A DNA stretch of 64,000 nt, from assembly GCF_900116105.1 (NCBI RefSeq), contig NZ_FPAC01000003.1:271858-335857 (forward strand), in the 5' to 3' direction. The position numbers were made by a program, and so were the translations under genes. The stretch is from Paenibacillus sp. 453mf. Its GTDB lineage: Bacteria > Bacillota > Bacilli > Paenibacillales > Paenibacillaceae. A model generated the notes under the pieces. That model ran no database searches and was not told the DNA's origin. It worked only from the letters and a program-made list of their open reading frames with translations. Shown piece by piece: positions 26,450 to 35,297 of the stretch. Position 1 is the first letter of the stretch, and every line of letters begins with the position of its first letter.

Positions 26450-28299
26450 GTCGTAAAAATAAAGCTTTCCAGAATCCGGCCAGTACGGCAGGGCCGAAGC
26501 ATCCGGGCGGTCATCTCGGCCGTGGACCGGTTGAGAAGGCCAAGGACTTCAAAGGCACGATGAAGAGGCTGGTCCGTTATTTGAAGCCGCAAAATACAAT
26601 ACTGGTCGTTGTGTTTATTATGGCTATTCTGAGTACCGTGTTTACCATTGTTTCACCTAAACTGTTGGCGGTGGCAACGAATATTTTATCCGAGCCGCTG
26701 TTTGATCCGAATGCGACGATTGATTTCGTAGAGATTGCCAGAATCCTGATGTGGCTTGGCGCGTTGTATCTATTAAGTTCGCTGTTTGCCTATATACAGC
26801 AATATTTAATGGCCGGCGTCTCGCAGCGTGTTGTATTTGACATGCGGGAGCAGATTAATGGCAAGCTATCACGGCTTCCGCTCAAATATTTTGATGGAAA
26901 AACTCACGGCGAAATTCTTAGCCGGGCTACGAATGATGTGGATAATATCAGTAATACGCTGCAGCAGAGTCTCGCGCAGTTCATTACTTCATTTGTAACA
27001 TTGGTTGGTGTCATCATCATGATGCTTACCATCAGTCCATTGTTGACACTGATAACGGTGCTTACGCTCCCGCTTAGTCTCATTGTGGTTGCACTGGTCG
27101 CTTCACGTTCACAGGGTTATTTTGTCGGTCAGCAGAAGAGACTCGGGGAACTGAATGGTCATGTTGAAGAGATGTATACCGGGCACAATGTCATTAAGGC
27201 ATTTGGGCGGGAAGAACAATCGATCCAAGACTTTGACAAGATCAATGAGGAGCTGTATGAGACCGGCTGGAAGGCCCAGTTCATCTCAGGTCTGATTATG
27301 CCGCTCATGATGTTCATTGGTAACATTGGATATGTACTGATCTGTGTGGTTGGCGGGATACTCGTATCGACCCGGACATTGAATGTCGGCAGCATATTGG
27401 CGTTTATCCAATATTCCCGTCAATTCTCCCAGCCGATTAATCAGCTGGCTAACATTGCGAATGTCATTCAATCCACGGTGGCTTCTGCAGAGCGGGTGTT
27501 TGAGCTGCTTGATGAGAAAGAAGAAGTGGCTGAACAGAACACAGCGAATATCTCAAGTAAGGTGCAGGGTGCAGTAACGTTTGAGCATGTGAAATTCGGC
27601 TATAGTGAAGACAAGCCGCTCATAACCGATTTGAATGTCGATGTGAAGCCGGGTCAGACCGCAGCCATCGTAGGACCGACGGGTGCGGGCAAGACAACAC
27701 TCATTAACCTGCTCATGCGCTTCTATGAAGTACAAGGCGGCGCCATTAGAATTGATGGTGTGGATATTACAGATATGCCGCGAAGCAGATTGCGGAGCAT
27801 GTTCGGGATGGTGCTGCAGGATACATGGCTGTTTAACGGAACCATCTATGACAACATTGCATACGGCCGCGAGGGAGCGTCAGAGACTGAGGTTCGGCAA
27901 GCGGCGGCAGCAGCAAGAGCAGACCACTTCATCCGCACATTACCGGATGGATATCAAACGATGCTTAATGAGGAAGCATCTAATATATCTCAAGGCCAGA
28001 AGCAGCTGCTGACTATTGCCCGTGCTATTCTTGCGAATCCTTCCATCCTTATTCTGGATGAAGCGACAAGCTCGGTGGACACCCGGACAGAGACCTTGAT
28101 TCAGCAGGCCATGAACGAGCTGATGAAGGATCGTACAAGCTTTGTTATCGCGCACAGACTGTCTACGATTCGGGATGCAGATGTGATTCTGGTCATGAAC
28201 CATGGGGATGTAATTGAGAAAGGAACCCATGAAGAGCTGCTTATGGCAGGAGGATTCTATGCTGAGCTATATAACAGTCAGTTTACCGAGGTAGGCTGA
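26446..28299 (+). CDS. ABC exporter half-transporter, catalytic subunit (YfiC-like)
   Basis: Partner half-exporter of 617 residues with an N-terminal basic extension of about 40 residues, six membrane helices and an ATPase domain with Walker A GPTGAGKTT and Walker B LILDEATSSVD including the catalytic Glu. Its signature is degenerate (ISQGQKQL instead of LSGGQ). Together with the missing Glu of the first subunit this gives one consensus and one degenerate ATP site, as in heterodimeric exporters. The likely role is drug or lipid export, induced when the MarR protein releases its operator. Confidence 0.9.
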   Translation: MSRKNKAFQNPASTAGPKHPGGHLGRGPVEKAKDFKGTMKRLVRYLKPQNTILVVVFIMAILSTVFTIVSPKLLAVATNILSEPLFDPNATIDFVEIARILMWLGALYLLSSLFAYIQQYLMAGVSQRVVFDMREQINGKLSRLPLKYFDGKTHGEILSRATNDVDNISNTLQQSLAQFITSFVTLVGVIIMMLTISPLLTLITVLTLPLSLIVVALVASRSQGYFVGQQKRLGELNGHVEEMYTGHNVIKAFGREEQSIQDFDKINEELYETGWKAQFISGLIMPLMMFIGNIGYVLICVVGGILVSTRTLNVGSILAFIQYSRQFSQPINQLANIANVIQSTVASAERVFELLDEKEEVAEQNTANISSKVQGAVTFEHVKFGYSEDKPLITDLNVDVKPGQTAAIVGPTGAGKTTLINLLMRFYEVQGGAIRIDGVDITDMPRSRLRSMFGMVLQDTWLFNGTIYDNIAYGREGASETEVRQAAAAARADHFIRTLPDGYQTMLNEEASNISQGQKQLLTIARAILANPSILILDEATSSVDTRTETLIQQAMNELMKDRTSFVIAHRLSTIRDADVILVMNHGDVIEKGTHEELLMAGGFYAELYNSQFTEVG

Positions 28300-28335
28300 G
28301 CTAAGGATGTAAGATAATAAGTTCGAGGTCGACAT

Positions 28336-28710
28336 ATGAATAATAAAGAGTTTGAGGCTGTAATTAAATTACCTGCAAATGTTCGATATGAATATTTTAT
28401 TAAAAGAATCGCTGACGCTGAAGAAGTATGGGGTCTGTATGATAACGGATGGGCTGTAACAGCTGATGAGAGGGGAAACCTATTACTTCCCTTTTGGCCG
28501 AAAAAAGAATTCGCAGAGGCATGTGCTATTGAAGATTGGAAGAGTTATAAAGGGAAGTTAATTGATCTAAGTGAGTTTGTAGTTGAATTCCTGCCCCAGC
28601 TTAAAAAAGATGGTATAAGACCCTCTATCTTTTTTAATAATGAAGATTCTGCTGTGCTGGAAGTGGATATTCTAATAAGAGATATAGAAGCTGAGCTAGA
28701 AAATTATTAG
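28336..28710 (+). CDS. DUF2750 domain protein
   Basis: Soluble 124-residue protein with the DUF2750 pattern: LPANVRYEYFIKRIADAEEVWGLYDNGWA near the start, FWPKKEFAEAC in the middle and an acidic C-terminal helix. GAGG lies upstream of the ATG. The coding sequence is clearly more A+T-rich than its neighbours, which hints at later acquisition. The function of the family is unknown; members often sit in variable islands. Confidence 0.75.
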   Translation: MNNKEFEAVIKLPANVRYEYFIKRIADAEEVWGLYDNGWAVTADERGNLLLPFWPKKEFAEACAIEDWKSYKGKLIDLSEFVVEFLPQLKKDGIRPSIFFNNEDSAVLEVDILIRDIEAELENY

Positions 28711-28739
28711 TCAGGTTCGAACTCTCTAAAATAGTTCCA

Positions 28740-28814
28740 CAATAATAAACACCGTATTCTCTCTTAGCTGAGCAGGAGTCTGCTCCTCTCAAGAGAATAC
28801 GGTGTTTTGTTATT
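28740..28814. terminator. bidirectional branched terminator
   Basis: AAACACCGTATTCTCT (from 28748) pairs with AGAGAATACGGTGTTT (to about 28807), enclosing a smaller GAGCAG-GAGT-CTGCTC hairpin. A/T-rich flanks on both sides suit the convergent genes. Confidence 0.75.
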
Positions 28815-28855
28815 CTAGCCAATGGATCAGTAATCTTTGAATGGTCGTTATCCGC

Positions 28856-29383
28856 TTATACCTTAACCGTATCTTCTACAATAACGGCATCGGCTGGTAT
28901 TTCCAGTTCTTTCGCTCTTCTCTGCTCGATCAGCTGTCTCGCGACGTTATAGCAGTCCTCTACATGTTTATTGCCTACGTAACGCATGGCAGAGAAGCTT
29001 AGTGCCGCGGAGAGGGCGTGACCGGCGATGGGGATTATGCGAGCCGCTTGTTTGGCCGCCATCCGTACGCCAACCTTCTGTAGAAGCTTGATGACCAGTT
29101 CCCGGGTGATGAGCTTACCAATCACCGCGCTCCCCATGGACATTACCAGTCCGTACACCGCAGCTTTGGATTCCGCATCCATGCCGCCAAGCTGCTTCTC
29201 GGACAAGCCGAATTTATCGTTAATGGCAGGCAGGAGCTGCATCAGCATGCCGACATCCGCGACAACATCCGTTCCGGGAATGGGTACAAGCGCTGTGCCG
29301 CCTGATGCGAAGGCTCTCGTATTCACCATGGAACGGCACTCGCGACGAATGGCTTCTAGTTCTTCAAGCGTTGCTGGAATCAT
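28856..29383 (-). CDS. DUF697/EcsC-like helical membrane-associated protein
   Basis: Protein of 175 residues with repeated amphipathic and hydrophobic helices. The ALVPIPGTDVVADVGMLMQLLPAINDKFGL segment and the later ARIIPIAGHALSAALSFSAMRYVG resemble the paired helix units of DUF697 (YcjF-like, GTPase-associated) and EcsC-like proteins. AGGAGGAG precedes the ATG. It is monocistronic, convergent with the DUF2750 gene. The role is unknown; relatives associate with membranes and GTPases. Confidence 0.6.
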   Translation of the reverse strand: MIPATLEELEAIRRECRSMVNTRAFASGGTALVPIPGTDVVADVGMLMQLLPAINDKFGLSEKQLGGMDAESKAAVYGLVMSMGSAVIGKLITRELVIKLLQKVGVRMAAKQAARIIPIAGHALSAALSFSAMRYVGNKHVEDCYNVARQLIEQRRAKELEIPADAVIVEDTVKV

Positions 29384-29559
29384 AGGTACACTCCTCCTAG
29401 TCGTGGATATCCATTTTACAACTTCATTACCCCATCAAGCGATCTAAGACACGTTGGAATCCAATAAATATAACACCATTTTTGTAAATTTATATCCAAT
29501 TCATTGGAACAATCGTGTGAGTGAGTAAGTCTACCTTTGTAAAAGAAGGGGGAATACTT

Positions 29560-30909
29560 ATGAATTCGTTGAATTCGCCGAGCAATAGAGGAGCAGCAGC
29601 TAGACACAATAGAGGGATGGCAGTTACACATAAGCAGCTTCTTGCCATCGCTCTGATGCTCGGCTTAAGTGCTTGTGCACCACCTACAGGCAGCGATGCA
29701 GAGATTCCGCACAGTTTGTCCACGCTGCCTGCCCATATGGAGCAAATCAGCGATGAGGAGCGCTCAAGACTTGCTGCAACATTGGATTCTGCACTGATTG
29801 AGTCTCAGAACACTCTCGGTATCCAACTGATGGATGAGCTTCGTAATAAGGAAGGAGCACACAAGAATATATTTTTCTCACCTTACAGCATTGCTTCTGC
29901 ATTAACGCTCACTTATAACGGTTCAAAGGGTGTGACGGAGCAGGAAATGGCGGAGGTACTTAGGCTCACAGGCTTAAGTATGGAGGAGGTGAATGAGGCC
30001 AGCCGGATTTATATGCAGCTGCTGAACAGTCCGGGCCAAGGTGTGGAGCTGCTGACAGCGAACTCGGTCTGGGTAGATGCGGAATACGCATTAAAACCCG
30101 CTTTTCTTGAAACGGCAGGAACCAGCTATGGGGCAGAGATCTTGAAGGCAGAGCTGTCTTCTGCAGAAACGATGGATTCCATCAATGCCTGGGTCAGTGA
30201 GAGAACAAAGGGTCTGATTAAAGAGATACTGAACAAGCCTCTGGATAGCGCGGTGAGGGCTTATTTGCTGAATGCCTTGTATTTCAAAGGAACCTGGCTG
30301 CACACCTTTGATGAGAATCTTACACAGGATGGTGTTTTTACAACCGAGGAAGGTACTAAGCTGAATGTGCCGATGATGCACGATACCCATCTGTATGGAT
30401 ATAAGGAGACAGGGGAGTGGCAGGCAATACGGCTGCCTTATCGTGATTCAAGCATGAACATGCTGGTAATTCTTCCGGCTGAGGGCACGAGCTTGGCTGA
30501 TATAGAGAAGCATTTGATGCAGGACCCTGCGGCATTCAATGGTCCATTTGAAGAGAATATGGTTCAGTTGTCCATGCCGAAATACAAGGTCGAATACGAA
30601 GCAGGGCTCGTAGACACGCTTAAGCATATGGGGATGAAATCGGCATTTGGCGAGGGGGCTGACTTCTCTCGGATGTCAACGGGGAACTTATTCATAAGCG
30701 ACGTACAGCATAAAGCCGTACTCGAAGTGAATGAGCAGGGCTCCGAGGCAGCGGCAGCAACTTCCGTGGCTATGCAAGAGTCATCGTTAATGATTACAGA
30801 CAATAAGGTGATGAATATCAATCGGCCCTTCTATACGGTCATTGAAGATGAGGTTACGGGAGCCTGGCTGTTTATGGGGTCCATTTATGATCCAGCAGGT
30901 GCACAATAA
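29560..30909 (+). CDS. serpin family protease inhibitor, lipoprotein
   Basis: Secreted serpin of about 449 residues. The N-terminus has a hydrophobic segment ending in LSAC (lipidated Cys about residue 39), so it should be anchored outside the membrane. The fold signatures FFSPYSIASALTLTYNGSKG, LLNALYFKGTW, and the C-terminal NRPFYTVIEDEVTGAWLFMGSI are canonical. The reactive loop hinge EVNEQGSEAAAATS is intact, so it should be inhibitory; counting from the hinge puts P1-P1' near the SS pair of MQESSLM. AAGGGGGA precedes the ATG at 29560. The target protease is unknown. Confidence 0.92.
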   Translation: MNSLNSPSNRGAAARHNRGMAVTHKQLLAIALMLGLSACAPPTGSDAEIPHSLSTLPAHMEQISDEERSRLAATLDSALIESQNTLGIQLMDELRNKEGAHKNIFFSPYSIASALTLTYNGSKGVTEQEMAEVLRLTGLSMEEVNEASRIYMQLLNSPGQGVELLTANSVWVDAEYALKPAFLETAGTSYGAEILKAELSSAETMDSINAWVSERTKGLIKEILNKPLDSAVRAYLLNALYFKGTWLHTFDENLTQDGVFTTEEGTKLNVPMMHDTHLYGYKETGEWQAIRLPYRDSSMNMLVILPAEGTSLADIEKHLMQDPAAFNGPFEENMVQLSMPKYKVEYEAGLVDTLKHMGMKSAFGEGADFSRMSTGNLFISDVQHKAVLEVNEQGSEAAAATSVAMQESSLMITDNKVMNINRPFYTVIEDEVTGAWLFMGSIYDPAGAQ

Positions 30910-30951
30910 TATGTAAGCTAAGACTATTGGTTTTTTACCTCCATCCACTCT

Positions 30952-30975
30952 AACGAGCCAGGCTTGTTTTATTTC
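30952..30975 (+). terminator. short terminator after the serpin gene
   Basis: AACGAGC (30952-30958), loop CAG, GCTTGTT (30962-30968), followed by TTATTTC. Confidence 0.5.
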
Positions 30976-31033
30976 TTCCGCTTTTCGGGTAGATATAGGA
31001 GTAAAGACTTGATTTGGTGGGGAGGAGATCAGA

Positions 31034-31933
31034 ATGGATATTCAAAAAGCACTCCTCATCCATAACGAAGCAGCGGGAGCGGCTGTAAGTATGGTCGGCG
31101 GAGCTGTGTCTGCGCTGGCACCTGTTATTCCAGAGCTTGTTGTCCTCAAGACTCAGGCAGCGGGCGATGGTGAGAAGATATGCCGTCAGCGAGGCGAAGA
31201 TGTGGATGCGGTCTTTATTCTTGGCGGTGATGGTACCGTCCATGAATGCATTAATGGGCTGGCACAGCTTGATCATCCGCCAGTAGTAGGCATTTTGCCG
31301 GGTGGTACCTGTAATGATTTTGCACGAACGCTGGGTATTCCGATGAATGTGCCGGAGGCGGCGGAAGCTTTGATCAATGGAGACGGGGCATCCGTGGATC
31401 TTGGAATGGCCAATGATCGGGTATTCACGAACTTCTTCGGTGTTGGGATTATAACGGAGACCTCTGAAAATATTGATCCTGCACTGAAAGGATCGCTCGG
31501 CAGACTCAGTTACTTCATCAGTACACTGCAGACCATTCGTGCTGCCAAGCCTTTTCGTTATCAGCTGAAGACGGAGAGCATACAGATCGAAGATGAGGCT
31601 GTCATGATCTATGTATCAAATGGCAGATCACTAGGCACCAGCACGCTGCCATTTGCCAAGGATTCACTTACGGATGGACAATTTGATGTGCTCATCATAC
31701 GCCAGGCCGGCATCCCTCTTCTGCGGGAGCTGCTGGCCCGGAAGCCGGAAGGCAGGTGGGAGCCGCATAACGATAGTCTGAAGTACTTTAAGGCGAGTCA
31801 AATTCATCTGCAGACAGAGGAAGAGATGCCGGCAGATACGGATGGAGAAGTCTATCTCTCTGCACCGGCAGAGATAAGAGTACTTGAGCGCAGACTGAAA
31901 TTTCTAATGCCAAGGAACGGAGACTCGCTGTGA
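31034..31933 (+). CDS. diacylglycerol kinase family lipid kinase
   Basis: Cytoplasmic or membrane-peripheral lipid kinase of 299 residues of the DagK/YegS family. FILGGDGTVHECINGL (about 59-74) is the nucleotide-binding GGDGT motif and GILPGGTCNDFARTLGIP the second signature; DGQFDVLII follows in the C-terminal domain. It phosphorylates diacylglycerol or a related lipid, for example recycling diacylglycerol released by teichoic-acid synthesis. GGGGAGGAG precedes the ATG. The stop overlaps a terminator shared with the convergent TetR gene. Confidence 0.9.
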   Translation: MDIQKALLIHNEAAGAAVSMVGGAVSALAPVIPELVVLKTQAAGDGEKICRQRGEDVDAVFILGGDGTVHECINGLAQLDHPPVVGILPGGTCNDFARTLGIPMNVPEAAEALINGDGASVDLGMANDRVFTNFFGVGIITETSENIDPALKGSLGRLSYFISTLQTIRAAKPFRYQLKTESIQIEDEAVMIYVSNGRSLGTSTLPFAKDSLTDGQFDVLIIRQAGIPLLRELLARKPEGRWEPHNDSLKYFKASQIHLQTEEEMPADTDGEVYLSAPAEIRVLERRLKFLMPRNGDSL

Positions 31934-31945
31934 GCTCCGTTCCTT
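31912..31945. terminator. bidirectional terminator between lipid kinase and TetR genes
   Basis: AAGGAACGGAG (31912-31922) pairs with CTCCGTTCCTT (31935-31945); it overlaps the 3' ends of both genes. Confidence 0.75.
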
Positions 31946-32561
31946 ATTGCTGTGCAGCGCCTTGCAGGAACAATTGGACCAGCACTTGGGCCAGGTCAAG
32001 CGGGGCGGGATACTGAATTCTTGTGTCTTCCCGATTCCCAAGCATCAGCATCGCAGTGAAAGCCTGAGCGAGAAGAATGGCATTGCCTTTCTTAAGCACA
32101 CCTTGTTCCATCGCCTTCTCAATATGAACTGCCATCACCTCATAGATGCGGTACTCTGCATCTCGAATTTCCTTAATCTGCTCCGGGCTTAAGAATGCTT
32201 CGGCTTCACGCATAATTGTCTCCATCTCCGCGTGAGGTCTTGCGATCTTGGCCTCGGCCACACGAAGCAATCCTTGTTCAAACGTATCGGCCTCTTCGAG
32301 GAATCTTGCCGTATGCTTGTACCCATTCGTCAGCATGGTCGTCACAGATATTTTGAAGAGTTCAGGCTTACTTGTGAAATGATAGTAGATGGATGCTTTG
32401 GTCACATTGCATATTTTGGCGATTTGAGCAAGCGATACCGGTTCATAGCCGTTCTCCATAAAGAGCATGGAAGCCGTCTTAAGTATCGTCTCCTGAATCG
32501 GAATTTGATCATTGGTTTGCTTGGGTCTGCCCGGAGTTCGCGGGCTTCTTGTATTTTTCAT
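31944..32561 (-). CDS. TetR family transcriptional regulator
   Basis: Repressor-type protein of 205 residues. The N-terminal helix-turn-helix is clear (TASMLFMENGYEPVSLAQIAKICNVTKASIYYHFTSKPELF, about 31-70), followed by a helical ligand domain. AGGAGGATTC lies upstream of the ATG. Convergent with the lipid kinase gene and divergent from a possible small gene and a nucleoside hydrolase; the regulated gene is not obvious. Confidence 0.9.
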   Translation of the reverse strand: MKNTRSPRTPGRPKQTNDQIPIQETILKTASMLFMENGYEPVSLAQIAKICNVTKASIYYHFTSKPELFKISVTTMLTNGYKHTARFLEEADTFEQGLLRVAEAKIARPHAEMETIMREAEAFLSPEQIKEIRDAEYRIYEVMAVHIEKAMEQGVLKKGNAILLAQAFTAMLMLGNREDTRIQYPAPLDLAQVLVQLFLQGAAQQ

Positions 32562-32875
32562 ATGAATCCTCCTGTGAACATTTTATGACAAGATGCGGAT
32601 TTTATCAAAAAATAGGAGTGGACTATAATGCATGAATCCGGTCCGGATTATAGTTCCGCTGCATGAGCTGCCATCGCCGGCACTGAATGCCCAGCTGTCG
32701 GAAGACCGCAGCACGGTGCATGTTAGCAGAAGCATGGAAGCTAAGGTGCCCTTTTACATACGTAAGGAGATGAATATCACCTGAATGGTTGCATTCGCAA
32801 TAGGATAAGACTTAAGATGGATGAAGTTTAACCAGATATTATGCATCAGACTAGATAAGCAGGGGGATTAGCAAC
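32562..32875. other. intergenic region upstream of the nucleoside hydrolase gene
   Basis: Holds the start region of the TetR gene and one possible 50-codon gene (see next entry). I see no clear promoter boxes or terminator. Confidence 0.4.
32632..32784 (+). CDS. possible 50-residue protein
   Basis: An open frame of 50 codons starting ATG at 32632 (MNPVRIIVPLHELPSP...) with AGGAGTGG about ten bases upstream and a TGA at 32782. Composition is mixed and plausibly soluble, with no membrane segment and no recognised family. Support is only the ribosome binding site and a clean frame, so it may be chance. Confidence 0.35.
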   Translation: MNPVRIIVPLHELPSPALNAQLSEDRSTVHVSRSMEAKVPFYIRKEMNIT

Positions 32876-33829
32876 ATGACAAAGAAGGCAAAAGTATATC
32901 TTAACCACGACGGCGGTGTCGATGATCTTGTTTCACTATTTATGCTGCTGCAAATGGATAATGTAGAGGTAACCGGCGTATCTGTCATCCCGGCGGACGG
33001 CTATTTGGAACCGGCAACAGATGCAAGCCGCAAAATTATAGATCGATTCAGCACATATCCGGTGGAAGTGGCGAAATCGAATTCACGCGGTAAGAATCCT
33101 TTTCCAAGCGACTGGAGAATTCACTCTTACTTCGTTGATGCACTTCCTATTCTGAACGAGTCAGGCACCATGGAAGCCCCGTTGTCGGAGCTGCCTGCAC
33201 ACAAGCATATCATTGAGACGCTGAAAAATACGGAAGAGAAGACCGTGCTCCTATTCACAGGTCCGCTTACCGATCTGTCACGTGCTCTTGAGGAAGCACC
33301 GGAAATCCAAGAGAAGATTGAGCGTCTGGTTTGGATGGGCGGTACGTTTGAGAACGGGAATGTCCAAGAGCCTGAGCATGACGGAACGGCGGAATGGAAC
33401 GTGTATTGGGATCCGGAAGCCGCATACCAAATCTGGCAGACCGACATTGAGATTGATCTTGTGGCGCTGGAGAGTACGAATAAGGTTCCTCTTACCCCTG
33501 CTGTACGTAATCTGTGGGCTAAGGATCGTAATTACGAAGGTGTGGACTTCCTGGGTAATTGCTATGCAGGAGTGCCGCCGCTCGTTTACAGCGAGACGAA
33601 CTCTACCTACTATTTGTGGGATGTATTAACAACAGCTGCCGTCGGTCGTGAAGATCTGGTTACACGGAAAGTGGTTCATTGCACAGTGATTCCTGACGGT
33701 CCGAGCCAAGGGCGTACAGTGATCGATCCGAACGGTAAGCCGGTGAATCTGGTATACGATACGGATCCGGCCGCCTTCTTTGCCTATCTGGTAGAGCTTG
33801 CGAAGAAAGCAGCGCCTAAGCGTTACTAA
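32876..33829 (+). CDS. nucleoside hydrolase
   Basis: Inosine-uridine-type hydrolase of 317 residues that splits ribonucleosides to base and ribose. The N-terminal calcium-binding motif is HDGGVDDLVSL rather than the usual DxDxGxDD (first Asp replaced: YLNHDGGVDD), and later LFTGPLTDLSRAL, WMGGTF and EWNVYWDPEAA match the family. CAGGGGGAT precedes the ATG, and a terminator follows. A second nucleoside hydrolase lies 3 kb downstream inside an ABC operon, so the window has two paralogues. Confidence 0.9.
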   Translation: MTKKAKVYLNHDGGVDDLVSLFMLLQMDNVEVTGVSVIPADGYLEPATDASRKIIDRFSTYPVEVAKSNSRGKNPFPSDWRIHSYFVDALPILNESGTMEAPLSELPAHKHIIETLKNTEEKTVLLFTGPLTDLSRALEEAPEIQEKIERLVWMGGTFENGNVQEPEHDGTAEWNVYWDPEAAYQIWQTDIEIDLVALESTNKVPLTPAVRNLWAKDRNYEGVDFLGNCYAGVPPLVYSETNSTYYLWDVLTTAAVGREDLVTRKVVHCTVIPDGPSQGRTVIDPNGKPVNLVYDTDPAAFFAYLVELAKKAAPKRY

Positions 33830-33846
33830 GATCTTATATCCATATG

Positions 33847-33898
33847 AGTGCTGATGTTTCCGGGCTGTTCCTGGTTTGGAATCATCCGCACTTTTTTT
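33847..33898 (+). terminator. terminator after the nucleoside hydrolase gene
   Basis: AGTGCTGATGTTTCC pairs with GGAATCATCCGCACT (ending about 33891) and is followed by TTTTTTTG. Confidence 0.75.
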
Positions 33899-34056
33899 GT
33901 GCGCGACTTGGCCCAAGCTCCTCTTATACGTTTTCACATAAGGCGCTGTTTTGGTAAAATGAGAGGATGCGTCCAAATCATCCACGGCAGAATTAAGCAT
34001 GGAGCTGAGGACGGGAAGTCACCTTAAGGTGTTGACGAGAAAGGATATTTTACAAA

Positions 34057-34779
34057 ATGAATGATAAGCTAGTTATATGTATTCCAGGACAGTGGAAGGA
34101 TCGGGACAAGCTGAAGCGTTCGGTTCAGAAGAAGAGCCGGGGTGAATATGTGCTGGCTGAAGATTTGCTGATGGACACGAAGCACAATCGCGCGTTTGAG
34201 ATTCGATTCCAGGAGCATGATGCCAAGCTGTCAGAAGCCTTCTATTATTCGGAAAGAGGCATGATGAACGACAAGGCTCTGCACAAATTGGACAAGCATA
34301 CTCATGTGTTGTGTCTGATGAGCTATATGGGCAGCTTGGATTCTGTACAAAAAATAGTGCCGGCAGTGCAGCTTCTGCTGAAGAGCGGCGGGCTGGCTGT
34401 GAAGATTGAAAATTCAGGTAAAGCCTACACATCCGAGGAATGGGACAGGCTGACAAGTGAAGCCCGGGTCGATCAGCTGCTGCATACCTTTGTCAGTTAT
34501 CGGCAGAATGAGCAATACTACTATTCCTGCGGGATGCAAATGTTTGGCCTTCCCGAAGCAGCGATCAGCATGGATACCGATCCGGATGCTTCAATGCAGG
34601 TCATGTCGCAATTCTTGTATGGCCTACTGACGCATGTTGAGGATCAGGGCAGCGGCAGCCAAGGCTTCAAGATCTATGGAAAAACGTATGCAAGTCAGCT
34701 CGAACCAGAATGTTTTAATGAAGAAGAACCTTATCTGCACAACCCAAGCGGTATGTACGTGCTTACCGAAGTAGTGTAG
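34057..34779 (+). CDS. DUF4261 domain protein
   Basis: Soluble protein of 240 residues. The order of blocks (LVICIPGQWKDR at the start, HDAKLSEAFYYSERG, THVLCLMSYMGS, and a C-terminal LHNPSGMYVLTEV) matches DUF4261 proteins, whose function is unknown. AAAGGAT precedes the ATG and a strong terminator follows, so the gene is transcribed alone. Confidence 0.7.
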   Translation: MNDKLVICIPGQWKDRDKLKRSVQKKSRGEYVLAEDLLMDTKHNRAFEIRFQEHDAKLSEAFYYSERGMMNDKALHKLDKHTHVLCLMSYMGSLDSVQKIVPAVQLLLKSGGLAVKIENSGKAYTSEEWDRLTSEARVDQLLHTFVSYRQNEQYYYSCGMQMFGLPEAAISMDTDPDASMQVMSQFLYGLLTHVEDQGSGSQGFKIYGKTYASQLEPECFNEEEPYLHNPSGMYVLTEVV

Positions 34780-34812
34780 GGGAGTAAGAATAAGTGCATA
34801 GATAAATACAGT

Positions 34813-34838
34813 CTCCAAGAGCTTCTTGGAGGCTTTTT
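34813..34838 (+). terminator. terminator after the DUF4261 gene
   Basis: CTCCAAGA (34813-34820), loop GCT, TCTTGGAG (34824-34831), then GCTTTTTT. Confidence 0.88.
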
Positions 34839-35207
34839 TATGTCTTTTTATAGATCAATGTAACCAGTCGTACGAGACCCGGCTCGTCTGTGTAAAAAAA
34901 GACAGTGTTTTTATATAAAGAAAGCTAACAACAGGGATTGAATGTCCATTGAAAATGTCGTACATGCATCTCAAGTTATCATGAAATGATTCATTAATTA
35001 TGAAATTGATTCCGTTAAATTAATGAAAACCTTCCATTAGTGGCAAACTAGATTTGGCGGCGCTAATGGGAGGTTATCTTGGTCTTGGCGAGGACCTATA
35101 TATGTCGGCATATATAACATAATCAGGCGGTTCCGAATAAAATAAGCGAAAGACCCTTGATAATGTTCGTGTTTTATTAAACATTTATGTAATATATTCC
35201 TTATCTC

Positions 35208-35236
35208 TTGCCTGTATCCGAATGATTATGTATAAT
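35208..35236 (+). promoter_or_regulatory. promoter of the DUF2294 gene
   Basis: TTGCCT (35208-35213), 17-bp spacer, TATAAT (35231-35236), about 60 bases before the start codon. The spacer includes CCGAAT, which recurs nearby. Confidence 0.65.
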
Positions 35237-35297
35237 CAAACCTGTGAGATGTCCGAATGTACGGTAGTATCTTTCGAATAGTAAAGGTGGTATCTGA

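Larger units (their letters stand above)
34780..35297. other. long intergenic region before the DUF2294 gene
   Basis: No gene. It holds the DUF4261 terminator, one exact copy of the 15-bp motif TTATGAAATTGATTC (34998-35012) next to ATGAAATGATTCAT, three CCGAAT hexamers (35133, 35217, 35254), the symmetrical ATATATGTCGGCATATAT (about 35098-35115), and a good promoter at 35208-35236. Confidence 0.5.

Noticed and set aside
35125-35285. PurR boxes (CCGAAC-like) upstream of the DUF2294 gene
   Set aside because: Three CCGAAT hexamers occur, but not as the inverted pair with 16-17 bases spacing required for PurR, and the downstream gene has no known purine role.
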